Assembly: GCA_013696665.1 (NCBI GenBank)
Contig: JACCYC010000159.1
Location: 1 to 17,215 of the forward strand
Origin: Burkholderiaceae bacterium
GTDB lineage: Bacteria; Pseudomonadota; Gammaproteobacteria; Burkholderiales; Burkholderiaceae_F
DNA: 17,215 nucleotides
Direction of reading: 5' to 3'
Shown here one piece after another: positions 6,555 to 13,448 of the stretch. Every line of letters starts with the position of its first letter. Position 1 is the first letter of the stretch. The position numbers and the translations under genes are program-made. Below the pieces are notes generated by a model. That model did not search any database and was not told the origin of the DNA. It saw only the letters and a list, made by a program, of their open reading frames with translations.

Positions 6555-8282
6555 CTACCGGTCGCGAACCCAGACGCGGAACACTTCGTCGTACCGTGCG
6601 CGCCGCGTGAATTCGTATGCGACCTTCCAGCCAATCAACGGCTCGTCGTCGAATGTCGTTCGTTCACTGTCGCGCTGGATCGCAACGCGGCACGGAACGG
6701 CGGCAAACTGAGGCCCGAACTTCAGTCCACCGTGATACGCGAGCATGGCGCGAATGCCTACGGGCACATGATGACTCAGCACGCAGCTATCGCCTGAAAC
6801 GCGCCTGACCTGTTGCGCCAGCACCGTCGCGGTTGACGCGTACGAGCGTGTGTATTCGATCGGCACGGTGTACAGCGATACCACCACGACCCAGACCGCG
6901 GCAAGTCCACCGGCAGCGAGAAACGGGCCGCGCCAGAGCATCTTGGGTCGAATGCGGATGCGCCAGATCGCGAGAAATATCCACGTGGCGGTTGCGAACA
7001 GCGCAATCACAATTGGAAGCAGCGGAGCCTCGGGCTCCAGCCCGGGGACGAGCCGTGCGACCGACGCGGCCATTTTCGGCGGGCTGCCGATGTTCCACGC
7101 GCCAAAGTAAAGCCAGACCGCGATGAGCGCGAGTGTAAAAAGCGCAAGCGAAAACCAGTCGATTGCATCGTCGGCAGCGCGGCGCAATGTGGAAACGCTG
7201 AATGCGCCGAGGACAACCATAGCCGGCACAGCGGCGATCAACTCACGGTCACTTGGCTCAACGGTAAACAGCAGCGCGAACAATGCACTGACTGTTAGGA
7301 GCAGCGGCAGCAGCACGTGGGGGCGACGCAGAAAATTGCGCCATGAATATAGGGTCCAAAGCGCAAAAGGCCAAACCGGCCACGTGTACCAGCCGATGTT
7401 TCGAACCAACCAAAGCAGATTTGCAGCATCTGGAATCCGCAGCTGACGCGCGTTCCAATCCCGCCAGGCGTCGAAGTAGAGAACCGCTTCAGGTGTGGCG
7501 GTGGCAGCGGCAATCGGCCACACGGAAAAGAGCGCAGTTGCAAGCGCGATCATCACGATTGCCCGCAGCGCTCGGTGCCTGCCAAACGAAACGACGAAGA
7601 TGGCTGCCGCGATCGACGACGCGACTGCCGGAACCAAGCCGCGTGTCAGTGCAATAGCGGCCAGTGCCGCGCCGGCACTTATCGTTCCGACCCAGGGGTT
7701 CTCGAGCGATACGGCAAGCGACAGCAGCAGTAGCGCAATACACGCGAAGAGCGCCGCTTCAGCGACTGTTTCGTGCATCCTTAAAACAATGCCGATGGTT
7801 GCAAGCATCAACAGCACGGCGATGTTTGCAAGCATGCGGCCATAATCCCGCGGATTCGCTTCGCCGCCAAAAGCGAATGCAACGGGTTGCGTCTCGGGGC
7901 GCCGAGCCAGCCGATAGGTGGCATACCAGAGGCTGACGGCCGCGAGCAGCAGCCACAGCACTGACACCAGCCTTGCCGCCGCAATGTCTCCCAGCACCGA
8001 GCCGAAGAGGCGAATCATCAGCGCCCCGATCCAGAACGGTAGCGGCCCTTCCTCAGGAAGAGGTTCACCCATCACCGAAGGTAGCCACCACTCAACCCAT
8101 CCACCGTGAGCCATCGTCCACATCACGCCAAAGGCCGATGCGTCCTCGAGGCTCCACGGATCGCGTCCAAATAATCCAGGAATGATGTACGCCGCAAACA
8201 GGCCGAACAACATCCAGCGCGGCAGTTTGGCCGCGGCAGCCTGAGTAACGCGGGCCGGCGAAGGACGGTGTTCAAAACTCAT
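6555..8282 (-). CDS. PMT/ArnT-like integral membrane glycosyltransferase
   Basis: A 575-residue inner-membrane protein with roughly a dozen hydrophobic segments and a polar C-terminal domain (about residues 480-575), the layout of GT39/GT83 enzymes that move a sugar from a polyprenyl-phosphate donor on the periplasmic side. The first loop carries an acidic cluster, GRDPWSLEDA (D41, E46, D47), where ArnT/PMT enzymes have their catalytic acidic residue. Further on, EEGPLPFWIGALMIRLFG resembles the EKPPLYYW-type second motif. ATG at 8282 was chosen because the longer open frame (TTG at 8384) would read through the terminator of rpmE. No clear Shine-Dalgarno site precedes it. It is followed by the MATE gene. 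Substrate and acceptor cannot be read from sequence; lipid A or another glycan decoration is a guess. Confidence 0.75.
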   Translation of the reverse strand: MSFEHRPSPARVTQAAAAKLPRWMLFGLFAAYIIPGLFGRDPWSLEDASAFGVMWTMAHGGWVEWWLPSVMGEPLPEEGPLPFWIGALMIRLFGSVLGDIAAARLVSVLWLLLAAVSLWYATYRLARRPETQPVAFAFGGEANPRDYGRMLANIAVLLMLATIGIVLRMHETVAEAALFACIALLLLSLAVSLENPWVGTISAGAALAAIALTRGLVPAVASSIAAAIFVVSFGRHRALRAIVMIALATALFSVWPIAAATATPEAVLYFDAWRDWNARQLRIPDAANLLWLVRNIGWYTWPVWPFALWTLYSWRNFLRRPHVLLPLLLTVSALFALLFTVEPSDRELIAAVPAMVVLGAFSVSTLRRAADDAIDWFSLALFTLALIAVWLYFGAWNIGSPPKMAASVARLVPGLEPEAPLLPIVIALFATATWIFLAIWRIRIRPKMLWRGPFLAAGGLAAVWVVVVSLYTVPIEYTRSYASTATVLAQQVRRVSGDSCVLSHHVPVGIRAMLAYHGGLKFGPQFAAVPCRVAIQRDSERTTFDDEPLIGWKVAYEFTRRARYDEVFRVWVRDR

Positions 8283-8336
8283 TTGGAGCGGAGAACCCGC
8301 GACGGCAGCAATAGAGCATGTGAATGCTGCAACAAT

Positions 8337-8361
8337 AAAAAAGGCAGCCGAAGCTGCCTTT
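8337..8361 (-). terminator. Intrinsic terminator after rpmE (cUUCGg loop)
   Basis: Read on the - strand, AAAGGCAGC pairs with GCTGCCTTT around TTCG, then T continues to six in a row (8342-8337). C-UUCG-G is the exceptionally stable tetraloop. It starts 20 bases after the rpmE stop and closes the trxA-rho-rpmE block, so the glycosyltransferase downstream probably needs its own promoter or read-through. Confidence 0.95.
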
Positions 8362-8380
8362 GTACGCGAACCCAGCGCGA

Positions 8381-8686
8381 TCAACGCCGCCGGGCATCCG
8401 CCTTTGCCTTGGTAGCTTCGACAGCGGCTGCGTTGACGGCTTCGGTCTTCGCCGCAAATTTCTGCCGAAATTTCTCGACGCGGCCGGCTTCAACGATTCG
8501 GGTCTGCGCACCGGTGTAAAACGGATGCGATTCCGAGGATGTATCGAGCTTGAACAGCGGATACATTTTGCCGTCGACCTCGATCGTCTCGCGCGATTGC
8601 AATGTCGACCGGGTGATCAGTTTGAAGTCGTTCTGCATGTCTTGAAACACGACTTCGCGGTATTCGGGATGGACGTTCGGTTTCAT
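8381..8686 (-). CDS. rpmE2: 50S ribosomal protein L31 type B (zinc-independent)
   Basis: Ribosomal protein L31, large subunit, 101 residues. The start MKPNVHPEYREVVFQD and the segment GKMYPLFKLDTSSESHPFYTGAQ with VEKFRQKF mark the type B form. It has no cysteine at all, so the zinc-binding CxxC pairs of the zinc (C+) L31 are absent; C- paralogues take over under zinc limitation in bacteria that have both. After residue 80 it runs on in an Ala/Lys/Arg-rich tail (to DARRR), about 14 residues longer than usual for type B (around 87). The ATG at 8686 follows AAAGG at a short distance; an in-frame GTG further upstream adds a stretch unlike L31. It has its own candidate promoter and a structured leader, and ends in a strong terminator. 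It lies 130 bases downstream of rho. Confidence 0.94.
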   Translation of the reverse strand: MKPNVHPEYREVVFQDMQNDFKLITRSTLQSRETIEVDGKMYPLFKLDTSSESHPFYTGAQTRIVEAGRVEKFRQKFAAKTEAVNAAAVEATKAKADARRR

Positions 8687-8717
8687 GTAAGCCTTTATGA
8701 ACTCGTTGCGGCCGCCA

Positions 8718-8737
8718 GTCGCAGCCCCAGGCTCGAC
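8718..8737 (-). promoter_or_regulatory. Hairpin in rpmE leader, possible L31 autoregulatory element
   Basis: On the - strand, GTCGAGCC pairs with GGCT-G-CGAC around TGG, eight pairs with one bulged G. It lies within the roughly 65-base leader between the predicted transcription start (about 8752) and the rpmE ATG. Structured L31-binding leaders are known upstream of rpmE in several bacterial groups. Whether this is one is inference from position and fold only. Confidence 0.35.
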
Positions 8738-8758
8738 CACGTACCACTGAAGGCGCGG

Positions 8759-8787
8759 ATTATCCAGTTTTTAACGGCAGCGGGCAA
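8759..8787 (-). promoter_or_regulatory. Candidate sigma-70 promoter of rpmE
   Basis: On the - strand, TTGCCC (8787-8782) and GATAAT (8764-8759) are separated by exactly 17 bases. The -10 matches five of six consensus positions and the -35 four of six. It lies in the rho-rpmE gap and predicts a start near 8752. L31 could therefore be made independently of rho. Confidence 0.6.
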
Positions 8788-8816
8788 GGGCGGGGCGGGC
8801 AGTCACAGTGGTCGAC

Positions 8817-10079
8817 TTACCCGCCACGTCTCATCATGTCGAAGAACTCGGCGTTGTTTTTCGTCGCTTTCATCTTGTCTAGCAAAAACTCCATCGCTTC
8901 GATTTCGTCCATTCCGTACAGCAGCTTTCGCAGGATCCAGACCTTTTGCAGAATTTCGGGTTTCAGCAGCAACTCTTCCTTGCGCGTGCCCGAACGATTG
9001 ACATTGAGCGCAGGGTAGACGCGCTTTTCAGCGAGCCGGCGCTCCATGTGAATCTCCATGTTGCCGGTGCCCTTGAACTCCTCGTAAATCACATCGTCCA
9101 TGCGGGAGCCGGTGTCGATCAGAGCGGTCGCGATAATCGTCAACGACCCGCCTTCCTCGATGTTGCGAGCGGCGCCAAAAAATCGCTTCGGTCGTTGCAG
9201 CGCGTTCGCATCGACACCACCCGTCAGCACCTTTCCGGAAGCGGGAATCACGGTGTTGTAGGCGCGAGCCAGGCGCGTGATCGAATCGAGCAGGATCACG
9301 ACGTCCTTCTTGCTTTCGGCCAAACGCTTAGCTTTCTCGATCACCATTTCGGCGACCTGCACGTGACGTGTCGCCGGCTCGTCGAATGTCGAAGCCACGA
9401 CCTCGCCGCGCACCGAGCGCTGCATCTCGGTCACTTCTTCCGGTCGCTCATCGATCAGCAACACGATTAGGACGATGTCTGGATGGTTGGCGGCGATTGC
9501 ATGGGCGATGTGTTGCATCAACACGGTTTTGCCCGATTTAGGGCTCGAGACAAGCAAGCCGCGTTGCCCTTTTCCGATGGGAGCGATCAGGTCAACCAGC
9601 CGACCTGTCATATTTTCGTCGCCCTTCATGTCGCGCTCGAGTATCAGCGGCTCGTCGGGGAACAGCGGCGTCAGGTTTTCGAAAAGAATGCGATGTTTGG
9701 TCGAGTCCGGTGCCTGGTCGTTGACCTTGTCGACCTTCACCAACGCGAAGTAACGCTCGCCATCCTTGGGAGTGCGAACCTCGCCTTCTATCGAATCGCC
9801 TGTGTGCAGATTGAAACGCCGAATCTGCGACGGCGAAATGTAAATGTCGTCGGTACTTGCTAGATAGGACGTCTCGGGCGATCGCAGGAAGCCAAAGCCA
9901 TCGGGCAGGACTTCAAGCGTGCCGTCGCCGAAAATCTGCTCGCCGCCTTTTGCGCGTTTCTTCAGGATTGCAAACATCAGTTCCTGTTTGCGCATCCGGT
10001 TGGCGTTATCGATTTCAAGCCCGATTGCCATTTCAAGCAGTTGCGAGACGTGCAGTGCTTTCAATTCTGATAAGTGCAT
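8817..10079 (-). CDS. rho: Transcription termination factor Rho
   Basis: Hexameric RNA-dependent ATPase/translocase that ends transcription at Rho-dependent sites; 420 residues (E. coli 419). The N-terminal helical domain is followed by the cold-shock-like RNA-binding fold with the RNP1-type GFGFLR at 61-66. Walker A is SSPKSGKT at 178-185 with K181 and K184, and LLIDERPEEVTEMQ at 207-220 and LLDSITRLARAYN at 263-275 follow. Residues matching those that contact bicyclomycin in E. coli Rho (K181, D210, E211, R212, S266, R269) are all present, so sensitivity is expected. The start ATG at 10079 matches the universal MHLSELK beginning; an upstream in-frame extension is noncoding leader. No good Shine-Dalgarno site precedes it. 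The gene sits between trxA and rpmE, an order common in betaproteobacteria. Confidence 0.98.
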   Translation of the reverse strand: MHLSELKALHVSQLLEMAIGLEIDNANRMRKQELMFAILKKRAKGGEQIFGDGTLEVLPDGFGFLRSPETSYLASTDDIYISPSQIRRFNLHTGDSIEGEVRTPKDGERYFALVKVDKVNDQAPDSTKHRILFENLTPLFPDEPLILERDMKGDENMTGRLVDLIAPIGKGQRGLLVSSPKSGKTVLMQHIAHAIAANHPDIVLIVLLIDERPEEVTEMQRSVRGEVVASTFDEPATRHVQVAEMVIEKAKRLAESKKDVVILLDSITRLARAYNTVIPASGKVLTGGVDANALQRPKRFFGAARNIEEGGSLTIIATALIDTGSRMDDVIYEEFKGTGNMEIHMERRLAEKRVYPALNVNRSGTRKEELLLKPEILQKVWILRKLLYGMDEIEAMEFLLDKMKATKNNAEFFDMMRRGG

Positions 10080-10173
10080 AGAGTCGCTAGAGAAAATATG
10101 GGGCGCGTTGGTGATGAAAAGCGCGCCCGCGGGGAGGGCGGTGGACCATTGGCGGCCCACCGGGTGATTGGGT
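10080..10173 (-). promoter_or_regulatory. trxA-rho spacer / rho leader
   Basis: The 94 bases between trxA and rho are not coding and hold GC-rich inverted repeats: GGTGG with CCACC near the trxA end, and GGCGCG with CGCGCC nearer rho. No T-run follows, so no intrinsic terminator is present. A weak promoter-like pair (TTTTCA, 16 bases, TATTTT) can be read just ahead of rho. rho leaders are autoregulated by Rho-dependent attenuation in enterics; a similar role is only possible here. Confidence 0.3.
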
Positions 10174-10497
10174 TTAAAGGTTGCTGTCGATAAATGCCGT
10201 CAGTTGCGATTTTGAAAGAGCACCGACCTTCGTGCCAACAACCGCGCCGTCCTTGAACATCATCAAGGTCGGAATGCCGCGGATGCCGTACTTTGCAGGG
10301 GTCGCCTGATTTTCATCAACGTTGAGTTTGGCCACGGTGACCTTGCCCTGATATTCCTTGGACACTTCATCGAGGATTGGCGCAATCATCCGGCACGGAC
10401 CGCACCATTCTGCCCAGTAATCGACGAGGACTGGACTCGCAGACTTTAGAACGTCCGCTTCGAAGGCCGAATCGCTGGTGTATTTGATTTCACTCAT
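10174..10497 (-). CDS. trxA: Thioredoxin 1
   Basis: Cytoplasmic thiol-disulfide reductase of 107 residues that passes electrons from thioredoxin reductase to targets such as ribonucleotide reductase and PAPS reductase. The active site WCGPC is at 31-35 and the conserved cis-proline is P76 in GIPTLMMF. The buried aspartate is D26 in LVDYWAEWC. The length matches E. coli TrxA (109). ATG at 10497 is chosen because GAGAGGA lies five bases ahead and homology begins at once; an in-frame upstream start would lie inside the leader hairpin. It heads the trxA-rho-rpmE cluster and is divergent from addB. Confidence 0.97.
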   Translation of the reverse strand: MSEIKYTSDSAFEADVLKSASPVLVDYWAEWCGPCRMIAPILDEVSKEYQGKVTVAKLNVDENQATPAKYGIRGIPTLMMFKDGAVVGTKVGALSKSQLTAFIDSNL

Positions 10498-10511
10498 TTG
10501 AGTCCTCTCAC

Positions 10512-10536
10512 TTGCGTGCTGTAAGCGTGCACGCAA
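10512..10536 (-). promoter_or_regulatory. Hairpin in trxA leader next to the ribosome site
   Basis: TTGCGTGC and GCACGCAA are perfect 8-base arms around a 9-base loop. The stem ends only two bases from the GAGAGGA ribosome site of trxA (10509-10503). It would fold in the trxA messenger and could tune ribosome access, or the repeat may be a DNA operator. There is no T-run, so it is not a terminator. Confidence 0.45.
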
Positions 10537-10589
10537 TCAGGAAGAAGAAACGGAATTCAGGGGATTGGCGGCGCAAGACTCAATTGCAA

Positions 10590-10625
10590 GACCTGACGGC
10601 GAAACCCCGGTTGCAGATTCAGGTC
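10590..10625. repeat. 7-bp inverted repeat in the trxA-addB divergent spacer
   Basis: GACCTGA and TCAGGTC are separated by 22 bases, between the two divergent genes. With 7-base arms and a long spacer it may be two half-sites for a regulator, or chance. Apart from this, the trxA leader hairpin and a candidate addB promoter, I see nothing in the 233-base spacer. Confidence 0.25.
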
Positions 10626-10632
10626 GCCAGTT

Positions 10633-10662
10633 TTGCTCGCACCTTGGTGTACATGGTATCAC
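10633..10662 (+). promoter_or_regulatory. Candidate promoter of addB-addA
   Basis: TTGCTC and TATCAC are separated by 18 bases, and the -10 is preceded by TGG, an extended -10 feature. The predicted start, near 10669, gives a leader of about 60 bases before the addB ATG. Both hexamers match consensus only partly. Confidence 0.4.
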
Positions 10663-10730
10663 TTCCAACGCAGTTGGGAGCATTGGAGCGCGCGTTCTGG
10701 TACCTACAATGGCGGCTTTTCGCCGTCTAG

Positions 10731-13448
10731 ATGCAACGCGACGCACTCTTTGAATTGTTAAACCGGTCGCCGGGCGCCGTTTTCGTCGTGACGCCGAATC
10801 GGCGGCTGGCGCGGGTAATCGCCGCAGATTTCGATGTGTACCAGGCGTGCAAAGGGCTAACAGTCTGGCCGACGCCGACGATCCTTCCGTTTGCGGGGTT
10901 TGTCGCAAAGCTGCACGACATCGCTCAGCACGACCCTGCTTTGCCAGACGTAAGAATCCCACTGAGCCGCGTGCAGGAGCGCGTGCTTTGGGAAGCCGTG
11001 ATAGCCGATAGCGGGGTCGGATTGCTATTACCGAGCGTCGCTGCGCCGCTCGCGGCCAATGCGTGGACGCGGGCACACCAGTGGAACATTGCGGCGCGTG
11101 TGCCGCGCTATACCGCGGTGGCCGACACACGCGTATTTACCGCGTGGGCTGATGAGTATCAACGCCGTGTTGGTGCAATGCGGGCCAGCGATGTCGCACG
11201 TCTGCCCGACGTGGTGCGCAGCTACGTCGAGTCGGGCGCGATTTCGGCGCCTGAGCAACTTGTGCTGGCGGGCTTCGATGACACCACGGCGCAGCAGCAA
11301 CGATTGTTCGACGCATTAAAGGCGTGCGGCACGGTGTGCGAGCAACTCGAGCCTCCGAGGCACGACGCGACACCCCTGCGCGCAAACTGCCTCGACGTGC
11401 GGGATGAGAACGAGAAGGTGGCCGATTGGGTTGCGGCACGCCTTGCGGCCAACCCAAACGCATGCATCGGCGTCGTCGTACCCGACCTGACAGCGCGCCG
11501 CCGAACCTTGATGGCGTCACTCGATGCGGCACTGATGCCGGATCGTGTCTTGGCACCGACCAGCGCGCGCCCCTACACCGTGTCCCTCGGCGGGTCCCTG
11601 TCGGACGTTTCGCTGGTCGCTTTCTACCTGCGAGTGTTGCGATTGCCGCTCGCCAGCACCGAGTATGAGGAAGCAAGCGCGGTGCTGCGCTCGCCGTTCT
11701 TCAGCGGCGCAACGGTCGAACGCGACGCGCGTGACCTCGTCGATGCACAGTTGCGGCGACGCTGTCAGCGCAGGGTGGACCTTGAACAGCTGTTCGAAGC
11801 GGCGCAGGTTTGCGCGCGCGAATCTAGAGCCGACCTCCCCCATCTGCTGGCGGGGCTGCGCACGTTGAATCAGTGGCGGCGCCAGCATGCGAGTCGTGCC
11901 CGGCTGCCTTCGGACTGGGCGGGTGCGTTTGCGGAACTGTTGGAATCGATCAGTGCTGTATCGGATGGCGACCGCGCGCTTGACTCGGCCGAGTATCAGG
12001 CCCGCGGGCGCTGGCAGGCGTTGCTTGGCGAGTTCGCGGCGCTGGATCGAACCACACGGGGTATCACCGCAGCCGACGCACTGGCAACGCTGCAGAGGGC
12101 GGCTCGCGAGACAGTATTCCAGCCTGAAGGCGGCACGCCCCCGATACAGGTGCTGGGGATACTTGAAGCCAATGGCCTGACCTTTGACCACTTGTGGGTC
12201 ATGGGACTCACCGCCGATGCGTGGCCACTACCGTCGAGGCCCGACGCATTGTTGCCGATTGAATTGCAACGCGCAGCCGGGATGCCGGGCTCAAGCGCGG
12301 CGACAGAACTGCAGCGCGCGCGCCGCCAGTTACATCAACTGCTGCGATCCGCACCCGAAGTCATTGTCAGTCATGCAACGATCGAGTCCGATCGAAAGCT
12401 CGCACCGAGCCCACTGATAGCGTCGTTTGCGCAAAACTTGCCACCGCCACGCGCCGCCCGCCTGCTCGACGCGATCACCACGGCGACTTTGACTTCGACC
12501 CTTGACGCAAAGGCGCCACCGTGGCAGCCGTTGACGCCGTTGCGCGGAGGCGCGTCTGTTCTGCAAAACCAGGCGGCGTGTCCCTTTCGCGCATTCGCGA
12601 TGCATCGTCTAAACGCCCGCGCAATCGAATCTCCGCATGATGGTTTCGATTACCGGGAGCGGGGTCAATTGGTGCATGACACGCTGGCAGCCTTCTGGAA
12701 TTCGTTGCCTGAACCCACACGCGACGCGCTTGCAGCGACACCGCAGCAGGACCGGCGTGTATTGCTTCGGGTCGCTGCCGATGCGGCGCAGCTCCGGCTG
12801 CAAGCGCGGCGCGGCGCGGTTTCGGCGGCGCTGACAGAACTTGAATCCAATCGTCTGGTACGTGTAATCGAGCAGTGGTTGCAGTACGAGCTTGCGACGC
12901 GCACCGCATTCCGTGTTGTTGCAATCGAAGAAGCACGCACGATGCACGTCGGGCCGCTTACGCTTTCGGCTCGCCTAGACCGCGTCGATCAATGCCCCGA
13001 CGGTGCGCGTGTCGTCATTGATTACAAGACAGGCGGAGCGAAAAATCCCGGATGGCTCGAGGCACGGCCCGACGAACCGCAGTTGCTTCTCTATCTGACC
13101 GCGTCGGAACGCGCGGCGCGTGCGATTGCACTGGCCAGAGTTCGCGCTGGCGACGTCGGCTTTAACGGCCTGTCGGCCGACCCGCAGTTGTTGCCAGGAC
13201 GCACGTCGGTGTGGAACGTCGCGCACTCGAGCTGGGATGCCTTGGTCGATCTTTGGTCGTCCTTGCTTGAACGTTTGGCCGTTCAATTCGCCGCCGGCAA
13301 TGCTGCAGTCGATCCGAAGCGATTGCCACAAACCTGCCGCTACTGCGATCTGCCGACATTGTGCCGAATCAACGAGCGTGGAGGCACTGTGGTCGCGGGT
13401 GTGCTCGAAGACGAAGAAAGCGCGCAATGGGTCAGCGATGAAGACTGA
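10731..13448 (+). CDS. addB: AddB-like Fe-S nuclease subunit, DNA repair (TIGR03623 type)
   Basis: A 905-residue protein that with its neighbour should form an AddAB-type helicase-nuclease, which resects double-strand breaks for RecA. The N-terminus (VVTPNRRLARVIAADFD) stands where AddB has its first helicase motif but lacks a GxGKS/T Walker A, so this half is probably not an ATPase. The C-terminal PD-(D/E)xK nuclease shows D750 in SARLDRVD, IDYK with D764 and K766, and a QLLLY motif soon after. Four cysteines bracket it: C617 in QAACPFRAF, then C869, C872 and C878 as CxxCx5C, the AddB/Cas4 pattern for a [4Fe-4S] cluster. ATG at 10731 has no clear ribosome site (GCCGTCTAG ahead). The 3' end overlaps addA by 11 bases, so the two are cotranscribed and probably co-translated. 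Confidence 0.88.
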   Translation: MQRDALFELLNRSPGAVFVVTPNRRLARVIAADFDVYQACKGLTVWPTPTILPFAGFVAKLHDIAQHDPALPDVRIPLSRVQERVLWEAVIADSGVGLLLPSVAAPLAANAWTRAHQWNIAARVPRYTAVADTRVFTAWADEYQRRVGAMRASDVARLPDVVRSYVESGAISAPEQLVLAGFDDTTAQQQRLFDALKACGTVCEQLEPPRHDATPLRANCLDVRDENEKVADWVAARLAANPNACIGVVVPDLTARRRTLMASLDAALMPDRVLAPTSARPYTVSLGGSLSDVSLVAFYLRVLRLPLASTEYEEASAVLRSPFFSGATVERDARDLVDAQLRRRCQRRVDLEQLFEAAQVCARESRADLPHLLAGLRTLNQWRRQHASRARLPSDWAGAFAELLESISAVSDGDRALDSAEYQARGRWQALLGEFAALDRTTRGITAADALATLQRAARETVFQPEGGTPPIQVLGILEANGLTFDHLWVMGLTADAWPLPSRPDALLPIELQRAAGMPGSSAATELQRARRQLHQLLRSAPEVIVSHATIESDRKLAPSPLIASFAQNLPPPRAARLLDAITTATLTSTLDAKAPPWQPLTPLRGGASVLQNQAACPFRAFAMHRLNARAIESPHDGFDYRERGQLVHDTLAAFWNSLPEPTRDALAATPQQDRRVLLRVAADAAQLRLQARRGAVSAALTELESNRLVRVIEQWLQYELATRTAFRVVAIEEARTMHVGPLTLSARLDRVDQCPDGARVVIDYKTGGAKNPGWLEARPDEPQLLLYLTASERAARAIALARVRAGDVGFNGLSADPQLLPGRTSVWNVAHSSWDALVDLWSSLLERLAVQFAAGNAAVDPKRLPQTCRYCDLPTLCRINERGGTVVAGVLEDEESAQWVSDED

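Noticed and set aside
6494..6634. ATG at 6634 as start of the MATE gene
   Set aside because: It would overlap the glycosyltransferase gene by 80 bases and add a polar, unconserved tail; GTG at 6493 gives the normal family length.
8283..8384. TTG at 8384 as start of the glycosyltransferase
   Set aside because: The frame would read through a strong intrinsic terminator and overlap the rpmE stop; ATG at 8282 is the first sensible start after the terminator.
10537..11130. 197-residue open frame on the - strand across the trxA-addB spacer
   Set aside because: Basic, low-complexity translation antisense to addB; no domain or ribosome site, and it would block the trxA promoter region.
13120..13437. 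N-terminal extension of the AddA frame upstream of 13438
   Set aside because: This stretch is the end of addB, whose nuclease and Fe-S cysteines are clearly coding there; AddA homology begins after the ATG at 13438.
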